Of a stretch of 29,753 bases of DNA, positions 1 through 9,836 are shown in pieces (position 1 is the first letter of the stretch; every line of letters starts with the position of its first letter). Source of the DNA: Chara braunii. Its lineage: Eukaryota > Streptophyta > Charophyceae > Charales > Characeae. Under the pieces are notes generated by a model. That model worked only from the letters and a program-made list of their open reading frames with translations, did not search any database and was not told the DNA's origin. The position numbers were made by a program, and so were the translations under genes. The stretch is taken from positions 1,778,551 to 1,808,303 of the forward strand of contig BFEA01000204.1 in assembly GCA_003427395.1 (NCBI GenBank), read 5' to 3'.

Positions 1-63
1 GACCTCAGCCGAAGGAGGAGGAAGAGGGTCCGTCGGCCGAGTAGGGGCAGATGTCTCAGCATG

Positions 64-335
64 ACGAGCACGATCATATGCACGCACCATCATCCTGGTG
101 TGCTCCAAGTGCTCGAGGGGTTCCCAAGTAGTCTCCTCATCAGGATAGCCCTTCCAACGCACAAGGTAGTCAATGCGTGGAGGGGTATCGTCGGTAACTC
201 GACGAGATACGATGTCGGAAACGACGAACTCCTCGTGATCGTCCACCATGATAGGTGGAGGGCGCTCATGAGGATGTCCGACGAAGCGCTCGGACGGTCT
301 GCGATACGAACGCAGCAAGGAAACGTGGTGAACAT
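64..335 (-). pseudogene. Chromodomain end of element A polyprotein
   Basis: The minus-strand reading gives a chromodomain: a start like EFVVSDIVSRR, the core YLVRWKGYPDEETTWEP, then a helix-like EHLEHTRMMVRAYDRA tail. These are the aromatic and WEP positions typical of chromodomains fused to chromovirus integrases. In that family the module is thought to direct integration towards marked chromatin. The core is intact here, although the polyprotein upstream is frameshifted. A Pro/Thr-rich tail continues off the window edge. The related domain of element C (11495-11836) has the same TWEPLDNL-type core. Confidence 0.8.
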
Positions 336-342
336 CGTGTAG

Positions 343-746
343 CTTCACACAGACGTTGACCGGACTAGCGGCAGTATTGGCCTGAAGGATGCGGCATGGA
401 CCGAAGAAGCAACGCCTGAACTTGCGAAGCGTATCCGCTTCGAGCTGCAAGTGGCGTGCGTCGACGAGCACATCATCACCGACTTTGAATGGATGATCCT
501 TTCGTGATCGGTTCGCTCGTGCGGTCATGCGAGTCTGGGAGTCGGCTAGACTCTCGTGTGTGCGCTTCATAATCGCCACCATGTGGGCGATCCAGTCGTC
601 AAGCGCAGGACAACGAGTGTCTGGGCGCAGCCACGACGGTCGTAGGAAATCCGCGGGTGCGCGAGGGTGGTAGTCGAGGTCGCAATAGAACGGTGACATC
701 CCCTTGCCTGACGAAACAATGTGGTTGTATGCAATCTTCGCGAGGG
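343..746 (-). pseudogene. Element A integrase C-terminus/linker, unreadable
   Basis: This stretch lies between the integrase core and the chromodomain and should hold the end of the DDE core and the integrase C-terminal domain. I could not follow a continuous minus-strand frame through it, although its composition matches the flanking element. It is assigned by position only. Confidence 0.5.
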
Positions 747-1417
747 CTAAGTGTAAGTCCCATTGCAGGTCACCCCTAATAAACTTTTGGAGAATATTAC
801 CGAGAGTTTTATTGGTGACCTCAGTCTGACCATCCGTCTGAGGGTGGTAAGACGATGAGAAGCGGAGCCGGGATCCGTACACCTCGTGTAGGTGTCGTCA
901 TAATGTGTTGGTAAAGCGCGGGTCACAATCGGAGATGGTGCTATGAGGAAGTCGTGATCTCTCACGACTCGGATGAAGACGATATCGGCGACCTCACGAG
1001 CGCTAATGCGATAACGACACGGGACAAAGCATGCATGCTTCGTGAAGTGATCGACGACAACCAAGATGGCATCATGACCGTGCTCAGTGGGTGGAAGAAG
1101 GGGACCAATGAAATCCATCGAGATGGACTGCCAACGACCCTTAGGTATGGGTGGGGGCTGAAGTAACTCATACGGAAGGTGGTTCGCACTGTTCACCTCC
1201 TGGCATGTTGGACACTCCTGGATGTAGGCTTTGACGAAGTCGTTGGACTTCGGCCAGACGTATATAGGCGACGAACACGAGCCAACTTCTTATGGAAGCC
1301 CATATGACCAGCAATTGCCTTGTCATGGAACTCTGCTATAGCCTGGATGCGGAGCTGTCCGGTGGAGGGAACGCAGATACGTGGTTCTAGCTGACGAGTT
1401 GAGCCATGCCAGTACAC
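747..1417 (-). pseudogene. Integrase of element A, frameshifted
   Basis: Two minus-strand frames carry integrase pieces. The first (1417-1193) holds the zinc-binding start, with FHDKAIAGHMGFHKKL supplying the two histidines; the cysteine pair is scrambled by a frameshift. The second (1196 downwards) continues with WQSISMDFIGPL, where the D is the first acidic residue of the DDE core, followed by ILVVVDHFTKHACFVP. Past about residue 95 of that frame the reading is lost, so the second D and the E are not in the same frame. The gene cannot encode an active enzyme. Its closest relative in the window is the element C integrase, with the near-identical start WQSISMDF. Confidence 0.8.
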
Positions 1418-1691
1418 GAGGTCATTCTCACCGAGTGAGTATGAGGGAATGGTCTTGCCACTTCGCAGTGTCGCGTGGATGACGCGATAATCCGGGCAGT
1501 GGCGGTACTAAGTGCGATATGAGTCGATCATCGATTGATCAAGAGTGGTGATGGAGATGACAGCAAGATAGATGAGCAAGATAGATGGGTTCCTGATTGT
1601 GATCAGGACGGCGGGACAATGCATCGGCGACGCGATTCGTTTCACCCTTGATGGGCTGAGCCGTGAAACTGAACTCGGATAAATCACGCCA
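1418..1691 (-). pseudogene. Element A linker between RNase H and integrase
   Basis: By position this is the end of RNase H and the spacer before the integrase zinc domain. The minus-strand frames are broken and no family motif can be read. A short duplication is visible near 1567-1588, where 'agcaagatagatga' is followed by 'gcaagatagatg'. Confidence 0.4.
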
Positions 1692-2277
1692 TCAGCGTGC
1701 CTTTCGAGGGGAAAGTTTGGGCTTCGTTAGGAAAGCCTGAACAACTGAGTTGTCTGTGCGCACCGTTAAGGGCGCCCCGTGCAGATAATGACGCCAATGT
1801 CGGGTAGCATAAACTACTGCGAGAACCTCACGTTCATCAACAAAGTAGTTTATTTCGGCAAGCAGTATCTGACAGGAGTAGAAAGCGATTGGGCAATCCC
1901 CAACACGAGCCTCGACAGTGTCGTGATTTGCGATGGTCCGGGAGTAAGTAATGGGAGGACTGTCAGTGGAGGGAAGTAGAGGGAGGATAGGCGTCAGTCG
2001 AGAAGCAGTGTTAGCAGGAGGGGGTGGGAAAGGAGGAACATGGGGATAAGGTGAATCAGGAGGAGAGGGAAACACCTTAGAAAGTACAGCTCCCACTGCA
2101 AAATCTGACGCATCAATGGTGACGATGAAGGGACGGTCAAAATTGGGAAGGCGAAGAACCGATGCACAAGTTACCGCGTTCTTGAGGGCGTGAAAGGCGT
2201 CCTCGTAGAGGGGTGTCCAAAACTATGACGGGTTCTTCCGGAGGAGGGTGGAGGTAAGGACGCACACTGGATCTCTG
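1692..2277 (-). pseudogene. RNase H of element A
   Basis: The minus strand reads FIVTIDASDFAVGAVLSKV (first catalytic D), then a proline-rich stretch, then a PIAFYS segment, DEREVLAVVYATRHWRHYL (catalytic E) and LTVRTDNSVVQAFL (catalytic D), the standard order of the RNase H domain in Ty3/gypsy polymerases. The frame opens upstream of the first in-frame GTG, so the true domain starts near 2200 or higher. The proline-rich insert between the first and second motifs also occurs in element C (DSPSIKDSPTHSEAPP), which suggests that A and C belong to one clade. The upstream junction is cut by the AT-rich insert. Confidence 0.8.
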
Positions 2278-2822
2278 AGATGAAATTATTGAATCCTAAA
2301 TTTTCGGAACAGATTGACTTGATATTGCAATCAAAACAAAAACTCAGAGAATGATATAGCCCATTTTTCATTTAAATTCAAAATGACCCTGGTAGTCCAT
2401 GCCGTAAACGATGAGTGTTGGTCCTTGGTCTACACCCGGTGAAAAACAAACAAATAAAAGTGATAAAAAGTCAGACTAAGTTCACAAATTTTGACAAAAA
2501 GAATACTAAATAAAACAGTAGTAGCTAAAAAAGCACCACAAATTCTATGAAAAATAGAGAAAGTAGAAGTTAATTGTGGCTTATAAATAAAGTGGTGTAC
2601 CAGCAGTTAAACAACGATTTTTTCCTTTCATCTTTGTCACTTTGAAGTGAGAATCAAAGGTTTAGGTTATGGAAAGCCTTTGGCCTTGTAAACGAGTGGA
2701 TGGTCCACTTAAACAATACAATTCGAGTGTACCATCTTCAAAATCATTTTGAAACAAACGGTCCATATTGGGAAGAAATGAGAATAAAATACACATCCAA
2801 ATTAATCCTAAATTAAAATGAA
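2278..2822. other. AT-rich organellar-type insert splitting element A
   Basis: Composition changes sharply to AT-rich between the RNase H side (~2277) and the RT side (~2823) of element A. The coding sense of the retroelement stops on one side and resumes on the other. The insert contains a plus-strand SSU rRNA piece at 2386-2433. Near both ends the 11-mer AATCCTAAATT occurs in direct orientation (2292-2302 and 2804-2814). The rest has no recognised gene. With AT-rich, intron-like sequence on both sides of a short rRNA exon, the simplest reading is a transfer of mitochondrial DNA (NUMT), possibly including intron sequence. Boundaries are approximate. Confidence 0.6.
2386..2433 (+). rRNA. rrn18: Fragment of mitochondrial-type SSU (18S/16S-like) rRNA
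   Basis: The segment ACCCTGGTAGTCC followed by ATGCCGTAAACGATGAGTG is the conserved 790-820 region of bacterial-type SSU rRNA (E. coli numbering). The CATGCCGTAAACGATGAGTGTT variant followed by CCTTGGTCTAC is, as I recall, the plant mitochondrial form; the plastid form differs after GTAAACGATG. Only about 48 bases match. Upstream the sequence leaves the rRNA just before ACCCTGG, around a site where organellar SSU introns are known; downstream it leaves after GGTCTAC. So this is a mini-exon or a broken copy, not a functional rRNA gene. The organelle assignment is from memory of the families. Confidence 0.7.
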
Positions 2823-3700
2823 ATAAGCGAATCCCTCGATGAAATTACTATAGTAGCTAGTGAGGCCAAGGAAATTGCGAAGCTGCTTGGCAGATGCGCG
2901 GACGGGCCACTCTGCAATAGCAGTGATCTTCGTGTTGTCCATGTGGAGCCCCTGGTCAGACAAATGATGTCCTAGAAAGTCCATTTTGCTCTGGGCAAAG
3001 CGACACTTACATAGCTTGGCATAGAAGTCATGCTTGTGTAAGCGCTGTAGGACATCATGGCGGTGTTTGAGATGGTCTTCTAAGGTATGACTGTAGACCA
3101 AGATGTCGTCCAGGTATACGAGAACGTATTCTCCAAGGATGTCCCTAAAGATATCATTCATCGTCGGGTGCATTGGTGAGGCCGAATGACATCACTGTGA
3201 ACTCGTAGTGGCGGAAGCGCAACTGGAAGGCGGTCTTCGACTGGTCCTCTGTGGCTATTCAGATTTAGTGGTAACCGCTACGAAGATCGATCTTTGTGAA
3301 GAAGCGGTTGTCTGCCAGACGGTCAAACAACTCATCCGCGCGAGGCATAGGATAGTTGTTCTTAACCATGTCATGGTTAAGGCCGCAGTAGTCAATGCAG
3401 AGGCGAAGGGTTCCGTCCGCTTTGCGAGGAAAGCGGACGGGTGCACCCGAAGGGGAGTTACTGGGTTTTATGAAACCCAGTCGAAGGAGCTCCTCAAGCT
3501 GATGCTGAAGTTCCGTCGCCTCTGGAATCGAGAGTCGGTAGGGTGCCTAATGGTCGACACGATAGCCAGGTACGAGCTAAATAGAATGCTCAACACCGCG
3601 CATCGGAGGGATCCTACGGACCTACTGTATGAGAAATACGGGGGGAATACGTCGCAGTACTCTTGAATCAAATCGCGAACGGCGGGCTCTAAGTCAGTTC
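2823..3700 (-). pseudogene. Reverse transcriptase of element A
   Basis: Minus-strand motifs in order: [40 protein letters not shown] (the catalytic YLDD), FYAKLCKC, FLGHHLSDQG and LRNFLGLTSYY. This is a nearly complete Ty3/gypsy RT palm. Damage: directly after GYH come TAA and TGA (complements of 3265-3267 and 3259-3261), at the place where related proteins have QIR, so both fit C-to-T changes of CAA and CGA. A short deletion after TNAP removes the usual TFQ segment before MNDIF. The connection to RNase H is cut by the insert at about 2278-2822. Confidence 0.88.
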
Positions 3701-4430
3701 TGAACCACATGAGTTCCTTAACGTCTGCGTCGGCACGAGACGTATAGGTGAACTCGACAGTGAACGGCGTAGGGACCTGGGATGTCGAGAGGGTATCCGC
3801 AGGCTGAGGGGTGGATGTAGAGATGAGAGCTGCAAAGATGGAGGAAGGGTCCAGGGGATCGGGCTCCAAGGAGATGAGCTCAACCTTGGGACAAAGTGGA
3901 TCATAACGAAGAAGATCCACGACGTTCACTGTCGTATGAAGTGAGCAAATTGACGAAAAGTGAAGACGATGTCTGGGTGGGACCCAAAGGAACGAGGGGC
4001 CTGGGGAGGTAGGTCGGGAGGGGTGTCGCCTGTGATTCCAATGAAGTGGACTCGATGGGTCTAACCACACTTCGTTTTGAGAACGAGTGTCTCGGTCGCC
4101 CATTCGGCCTCTGTGCCACGGAACCGGCGAGACCAGGGAGTGCCAAGGATAAAGTCGTACCCTGTCTCCAGCATGTCGAAGAATGCGGAGGAATGGTAGC
4201 ACTGAGGCGCCTGGGTACTATCTGGTGACTGGAGGGTGAGGGAAAAGTGGAGGTCGGGGACCGTCTGATCAAATAAGCAATGCGTCTTGTTATCTCTGAG
4301 GGTAACGGAGATAGGAGAGCGAGACCCAGGGGTAGCTAGATAAGCTTCCTCAACCACGCGAGGGTGAATGAAATCTCCCTGTGAGCCGGAGTCCCATAAA
4401 GCGTGATACACCCTCATAGATGTTCCCAAG
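3701..4430 (-). pseudogene. Protease and spacer of element A
   Basis: In the minus-strand frame 4429-4061, LWDSGSQGDFIHP contains the DSG active-site triad of a retropepsin, and YDFILGTPW is the usual ILG motif before the C-terminus. Retropepsins act as dimers to cut the Gag-Pol polyprotein. A second frame (4202-3701) carries a Ser/Pro-rich linker ending in DLEPAVRDLIQEYCDVFP, the typical segment just before the RT domain. The change of frame between the protease and that linker shows at least one indel. Confidence 0.75.
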
Positions 4431-6912
4431 CGGATAGGAATGATGGGGAGGGTGCGATCAGGGTCAGAGAGCAGAGTGAGAAGACGCCGCAGGACGTTCG
4501 TGTGTCTCGTGAGTCACTCCCGATGAGCCTGAAGAATGCTCAAATCCAGAAGAGATGACACGTCATGGCGAGTCGCCAACTGAGCACTACAACGGCTGTG
4601 CAAATGGGGCGACGCGTCGAAAATCTCGGAGAGGAAGGACTAGATGTGGCGGTCTGCGGTGGGGTATACGGTACCTCGACAGACAGCGGGGCAGAGGGAA
4701 CTTCGTCTGCCGTGTCCTCAGGATCCTCTAGTGGGGTAACCAAAGGGGCAAACCGTGACTCGGTGGTCGGGAAGTCAGCGACGTGCGAGGCCTCAGTGGT
4801 ACACTGCACCGTGGCTAGCTGGATGGGGCTGGCCGGGCGGGGCTGGGCGGGGCCGGGTGGGGACTGAGATCAGCGCTGACGAGAAATGTCAACATAGTGC
4901 GGATTGAGGGCGACATGGTATGGACACTGCGAGGAAGTGTGTCTATCCTGATGGCAACGAAGGCAACCACGACGAGCCTCGAAGGCGGCGCGCTCCTCAG
5001 GGGATAGAGTTTCGCGAGGAGGGACGAAACCCCGCGGGAGGTCTGTCTGAGGGACCGCGAATGTGCGGGCGCCAGCCTGAGCAACCCGAATGCGTGCACG
5101 ATCCATGGCGGACATCCCCATCTGTAGGCGCTCGGGCACCGGGATAGTGTCGTCATCCAAGTCGTATTGGATAACGTCCCAAAGCTCGATGTCCTCGGGG
5201 GCGTCCCCAAGGGTAGGGTCGAGCTCGACTGAGGTGTCCTCGCCATACTCGAGAGAACAGTAGCGCCGAGAGAATGGGGCTCCAGGTTGAGCAGGTTGGG
5301 ATCGACCGTGACTAGCACCACGTGACTGGGTGGCGGTGGCGGTGGATCGTGAAGAAGATGAGGCGCGGAGAAGCAACTCCGCATCTTCTGGTATTGTCGA
5401 GCAGCCTTGCAGGCTTGCTCTGAGGAGGCGAAGCTCTGTCGCCAGAGCTTGATGCGGTAGTTAGTCGGAAGACTGACTACAAACTTGTTGGTCAAAAGGA
5501 CCTTAGGTAGGAGTGCCTCATCGCAAATGAGGCTATCGTCCTGAAACACTCTAATGTGACGCTCAAGGTTTGCTGGTGCGGAGGACGCGCGCCACGTCTG
5601 TGTGACCCAATCTAAGGCGTTCGTCGCATCATGGAAAGTGCCATAGCGGTCATGAAGGAACGTGGTGAAATCCGCGAGAGTGGGAGCCTCACTCGAGCGA
5701 GTACGATGGGTATAATAGTCCCATGCGGAGAACGCGCTGCCTCGGAATTTAGTTGCGAGCATAGAGCACCACAAGTTCTGACTAGTGTCGATCAGTGTCA
5801 GCGCACGTGTGGCAGCCTGCAACCTGTGCGACACACGAAGTGTACCATCGTAGTCGGGTATATCCGACAGGCGCACAAGGGTGGGACCGCTGTACTGACG
5901 GCGAGGGGAGAGAGGTTGATGGGCCTGCACTGCGGCGGCAAATGTCGAGGCCGGTGCATGGGTAGAAGTGGTGGCAGGCAGTGAGCTGGGGCTGCTGGTG
6001 GAAGGTCCAGCAGACGTGGAGGCAACGACCGCAACCAACTGTGACGGACTAGCGATGTAGGAGGGTAGAAGGGGCGGAGCCGGTCGAGGGAAACGAGCCG
6101 ACAAGACAAAGGGGGGAGGGGCGGTGTAAGAAGAAAAAGGGTGAGCAGCCTGTGAAGGGTGAGGCTGTCTCAAGGAGAGAATCTCCACCTGGAGCTGCGT
6201 GATGGTGACCTGCGAAGTAGCCACGCTCTGGGTGTGAGGGGTCGGAGGTGGAGGAGGCGGAGAGGGTACCCTAGCGGGAAGAGGAGTAACGAACTACAGG
6301 GGACCCAAGGTGGGAGTGAGGAGAGGATGGGCGGAGGGAGGACTACAGTCCATAGTGTCGGGACCGAAGCGGGAAGGTGGGAAGCCACACCGGGATGAGT
6401 AGATGAAATTGTCTGGCCAAATGCTGGTATTTGGGCAGCAGCACCGACGGTAGTGGCCGAAACAGCAGGGGCGGCAGGGTCCGACGGGTGTGCCGCAACA
6501 GATGGTATAGGATGAGTGGCGGCAACACTCACCACCGCGGAGGGGGAGTGTTGAGCCTGACCCGCGGAGGAGGACGAGCCACCACGTCTCCGTCTCTGGA
6601 GTTGTGGAGAGCCGGACTCCGAGCCGGTAGGGGATGGAGTCTGAAAGCGGTGGGGAGAGCATGAGGATAACCCTTGAGGCGGTGGACGTCGAGGGCGACT
6701 GCATTTACTTGTCTCTCCAAGGGTGCAATTGCATCAAGTCGCATTTGCAGAGGTGCTAGGAGGGACGCAAGAACAACGCGAAGGTCCGTGGGGTCCACAG
6801 AGTGCTGACCCTGGACCGTCGGTTGGGTGGGCGCCTGAGAGATGGAGGGTGCCGCAACGATCTCCTCAGCTGTAGCCCCGTCCGTGGGTAGTGGATGCAT
6901 GGTGGTAGACAT
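4431..6912 (-). pseudogene. gag of element A, with CCHC zinc knuckle
   Basis: The probable start is the ATG complementary to 6910-6912 (MSTTMHPLPTDG...), followed by a helix-forming stretch with LQMRLDAIAPLERQVNAV. After a frameshift and a proline-rich zone, the frame 6224-4815 carries a retrotransposon gag core (LDWVTQTW, LERHIRVFQDDSLIC, KFVVSLPTNYRIKLWRQ). Another shift leads to the frame 5376-4870, whose end holds CLRCHQDRHTSSQC, a C-x2-C-x4-H-x4-C nucleocapsid knuckle. An acidic/proline linker (4809-4540) joins it to the protease. The length is in the range for chromovirus gag, but at least two frame breaks inactivate it. Confidence 0.8.
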
Positions 6913-7399
6913 GGTGGGAGGTAGAGAAAGGGGTGGGAAAGGAGATGGATTATGGCGTGGGGATAGGGGACCGCCGGTGAGAGGGAGAGGACCGCGGGAG
7001 TGGAGTGGGTAGCCGTGAGTCGGCTCACTCCGTGACCAGCGGGTCGCGCGTGAGATGGTGGCACGAATCCGATCGAAGGGAGAGGAGCCGTTCGGGTCCA
7101 GGGTGCCCGACGGGAGGAGGCGGGAGAGGAGGGGGGTTAGGAGAACCCTAAACCTTAGAAAAACCCTAAGAAAAGACTCACCGGAGTTTTTTGGTGATTA
7201 GGGTAGGGTAGCGGGGGCCTAATCAAGAAGAGAAAATAACCACCGTGGCGGGGAGGGGAAAGAGAAATAAATAAACGATGAAATTTCGAGATAAAAAATA
7301 AAAGAAAATAAATATTAAAAATAGTTAACAAAATAAATAAACAAATGTGAAGAGAAATAATATTTATTTTTTTGAAATTTTCGGCAGCATTTTCCTACC
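6913..7399 (-). other. Leader/LTR remnant of element A, or flanking DNA
   Basis: There is no coding sequence. From 6913 to about 7250 it is GC-rich and contains telomere-like AACCCTAAA (7144-7152) and AAACCCTAA (7161-7169). From about 7255 to 7385 it turns very AT-rich. I could not find a convincing tRNA primer site for element A on the minus strand, nor an LTR boundary. Fragment B begins abruptly at 7400. Confidence 0.4.
7161..7169 (+). promoter_or_regulatory. Telo-box-like AAACCCTAA
   Basis: AAACCCTAA matches the plant telo-box, a short telomere-repeat motif found in promoters of translation-related genes and in Polycomb-targeting elements. A second copy in other phase, AACCCTAAA, lies at 7144-7152. 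Here the pair sits in the presumed promoter side of element A. Function is unproven and the motif is short. Confidence 0.3.
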
Positions 7400-7904
7400 T
7401 GAAATGGTATTCACCTGTTAGCAATAGCGAATGCAGATCCCAGGGCTCGATCCCTAGTTCTTTACCTGTGTGCAGTACTTGTGTCGACCCCGAGCGTTGA
7501 ACCCGTGACCTGTGTATTCGCAACAGTTGGTAGGCTGTCGTAGGTCCGTAGGTTGTAGGGGTTCGATCTGTAGACCTGTCGGATAGAGGTCTTAGTGAGT
7601 TCTCAAAGTTGTAGTTGTAGCTCTTCTGAAAGGTCAAGTTCGTAGCTGCTACAGTCCTAAAAGGTCAAGGTCGTAGCTGCTACAGTGTCGAAGGGCCAAG
7701 TCCTCAGACTTCCGGAAGGTCCGGAAGTGGCCCTTCCAACGTTGCTTACAGCAGACTAGAGGCAAGTGGGCAAGTGGTGTCGTCCACCCTTGTTGAGTCA
7801 GTGGTACCCAGTCCCAATCTCACTGAGTCCAGTCAGCAAGTACCATGAGGGACTGTGTGCACCATGGGCCCGATGGAAAGAGGCAGACCAGCGACTTCCA
7901 AAAG

Positions 7905-7911
7905 TATAAAT
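7905..7911 (+). promoter_or_regulatory. TATA box of LTR fragment B
   Basis: TATAAAT lies within AAGTATAAATCAAGAGGCAG, identical in context to the boxes in both LTRs of element D (21791 and 29605). Conservation across three copies supports its role as the Pol II promoter of the family. Confidence 0.6.
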
Positions 7912-8064
7912 CAAGAGGCAGCGTCCAGCCATTCATTCTTTCCCGCGTAAGCCATGCGGAAGCGCTGCTTGTGCGGCTTGTGCGAGGTGGTCTGCAGAGT
8001 GCCCGAAGACGAAGTGGGCCTAAGGAGATAGTTAGCCATAGCCATAGAGGGACAACGACCATAG

Positions 8065-8112
<48 letters not shown>
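8065..8112. repeat. (GA)n microsatellite
   Basis: A run of about 24 GA dinucleotides sits in fragment B exactly where LTR sequence switches to leader sequence. Element D has shorter GA tracts at the matching places (about 22451 and 22549), so slippage or recombination in this tract probably produced the deletion in B. Confidence 0.95.
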
Positions 8113-8114
<2 letters not shown>

Positions 8115-8390
8115 CGATACAAGATTGGTTGTCCGGTCCAAGAAAGAAGAAGGCGGCCATAGCCGCGGAGCTCGGACACGGAGGAATAGGAAAGAAGACG
8201 AGTGAAGGAGGAGGGAGAGACGAAAGAGAAGAGAGAAGCCATAGTTGAGGAAGAGGAAGGAGGGACGACGAAGAAGAGGGAGGACATAGTCGGGGTGAAA
8301 GAAGAACCAGGCGAGGAAGGGGTAAGAAAGGAGGAAGAAGAAGAAGGGTGGTGAGAAAGAAGAAGGCGGCAGCCATAGCTGAGATGAAGG

Positions 8391-8501
8391 TTGACCAAGG
8401 GGTTGACCGAAGTTGGTTCGGGCGTTGACTCGGGCGTTGACCACGGTTGATTAATTCGTTGACCAAGGCGTTGACCGGGGTTGTTGACCACGATTTTGAC
8501 C
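8391..8501 (+). promoter_or_regulatory. TTGACC (W-box core) cluster in leader of fragment B
   Basis: Seven TTGACC and one TTGACT lie within 111 bp (first bases at 8391, 8403, 8425, 8437, 8459, 8471, 8484 and 8496), all in the same orientation. TTGAC(C/T) is the W-box bound by plant WRKY factors. The matching leader of element D has nine copies in 118 bp. Binding has not been shown; the motif could also be an unrelated degenerate tandem repeat. Confidence 0.5.
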
Positions 8502-8721
8502 AAGCTAGAGCTGGTATATTCTCGCCAAGCCCTCAGCCTATCCCCTCGCCCTATGGATGTGCACTCACCCTATGGTACTTGCTGAGTCTGTATGTCTCTT
8601 CTTTGGTCTGCACTGCGACATTGATTGGTCTGATCATTGGTATTTTAGCTTTCCGTTACGCTATCCTGTACTATGTGAGAGAGGTCGGTTTTTGTTCCGG
8701 TATGCACCATTACGATATGCA

Positions 8722-9836
8722 ACACCCTACCTCCCGAACTTTCGTCACTCGTTGTCAGTTTCTCCACATGGCTCGTCACAACCCCGACTCTACCTATTAT
8801 TGTCTTGCCCTTGACCATGAGCGTCCTGAGGACTTGCTTCTGACGATCAAACCCAACCAAGGCCTCCCTTCCGACCCCGCTCTTACCTCTATCCTCGAGG
8901 AGTTCAAGGGCACCTTTCCCGAGTCCTTGCCTGCTGCACTACCCCCGGATTGTGGTGTCTCTCATACCAGTGATCTGAAACCCGGTCACGCTCCTCCATG
9001 TCGACCACCCTACCAGCTCTCCGTTCCCGAGGCCGAAGAAATGAAGCAACAACTCAATGAACTTTCTTGCAAAAGGATTCATTAAGCCAAGCTCCTCCCC
9101 CTTTGGTACAAGTTGCCTCTTCGTCAAGAAAAACAGAACCTCCGAACTCCGCATGTGCACAGACTACCGCGCCCTCAACCGGATGACGATCAAGAACAAG
9201 TACCCCTTGCCTCGCATCTCCGAGCTTCTTGATCGCCTCCGTGGAGCCGAGAACTTCACAAAGATCGACCTCCGAAGTGGCTTCCACCAGATCCGTATTC
9301 GCGAAGAGGATACTCATAAGACTGCTTCCGCTCTCGCTTTGGGCATTACGAGTTCCTTGTGATGCCTTTTGGCCTCACAAATGCCCCATCGACCTTCCAG
9401 TTGTTGCCAGATCACATCTTTCGCGATCTTCTCGAAGTCTGTGTTGTTGTCTATCTTGATGATATCCTAGTCTTCAGTCCCACCTTCGAGACTCGCCTTC
9501 AACACATTTGCCAGATCCTCTCTATCCTCGGATACCAAAAGTTCTACGCCAAGCTCAGTAAATGCACTTTTCTGCCTCAAGCGTAGAATACCTTGGCCAC
9601 GATGTATCTGCTGACGGTATTACGCGAGAATTCTCTGGACCTCTCGAAGTTCATCGCCCTTGTCGAGTTTCCCCCACCTATGATCTTGCTGCAACTTTGT
9701 TCCTTCCTCGGTCTTGCCAACTACTATCGGCCCTTCATCCACGACTTCTGTGAAATCTCCTACCCCCTCCACGAGCTCACTCGCAAGAACGAGCCTTTTG
9801 CATGGAACAAACGGCGTCAAGCCGCCTTCCCCTGTC
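8722..9836 (+). pseudogene. Reverse transcriptase of element C
   Basis: The first frame has the pre-RT segment ILEEFKGTFPESLPAALPP and the P-rich start of the polymerase ([17 protein letters not shown]). After a shift near 9070 come [29 protein letters not shown] and [12 protein letters not shown] lost base near 9320 precedes the segment ending [16 protein letters not shown]; then VVVYLDDILVFS (catalytic YLDD) and FYAKLSKC. Another shift near 9580 leads to VEYLGHDVSADGI, and CSFLGLANYYRPFIHDF closes the domain in a further frame. All main motifs survive although no frame spans them, so decay is recent relative to the substitution rate, or indel-driven. Confidence 0.88.

Larger units (their letters stand above)
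1..7399 (-). mobile_element. Element A: decayed Ty3/gypsy chromovirus, minus strand
   Basis: Read on the minus strand, the pieces appear in Ty3/gypsy order: gag with a CCHC knuckle, retropepsin, reverse transcriptase with YLDD, RNase H, integrase, then a chromodomain that runs towards base 1. Order and chromodomain place it among the chromoviruses. It is dead: the frame changes many times, the RT has adjacent in-frame stops (complements of 3259-3261 and 3265-3267), and a ~545-bp AT-rich insert splits RT from RNase H. No 3' LTR is visible because the element leaves the window at base 1. The right-hand limit is uncertain; the AT-rich stretch before 7400 may be the remains of its 5' LTR or leader, or flanking DNA. 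Confidence 0.85.
7400..8640 (+). mobile_element. Fragment B: truncated LTR plus leader, same family as element D
   Basis: It starts with TGAAATGGTATTC, matching the LTR starts of element D (21452 and 29171), and follows them through CCCAGGGCTCGATCCC, the TATAAAT box and the CCCGAAGACGAAGTGGGC segment. It then jumps at about 8060 from LTR to leader sequence (GAGCGATACAAGATTGG, then the TTGACC array, then GGTATATTCTCGCCAAGCC), so the LTR 3' end and the primer site have been deleted across a GA repeat. Similarity to D fades near 8600-8640, and element C coding sequence begins by about 8722. No gag of this family follows, so it is a 5' remnant, not a solo LTR. Confidence 0.8.

Noticed and set aside
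7820-8503. Long minus-strand open frames rich in Ser/Leu/Phe
   Set aside because: They read through GA/CT repeats and the retroelement leader; three overlapping frames are open there at once, a composition effect.
7400-8640. Solo LTR
   Set aside because: Leader sequence downstream of the primer site is present, so it is a 5' remnant with an internal deletion, not an LTR-LTR recombination product.
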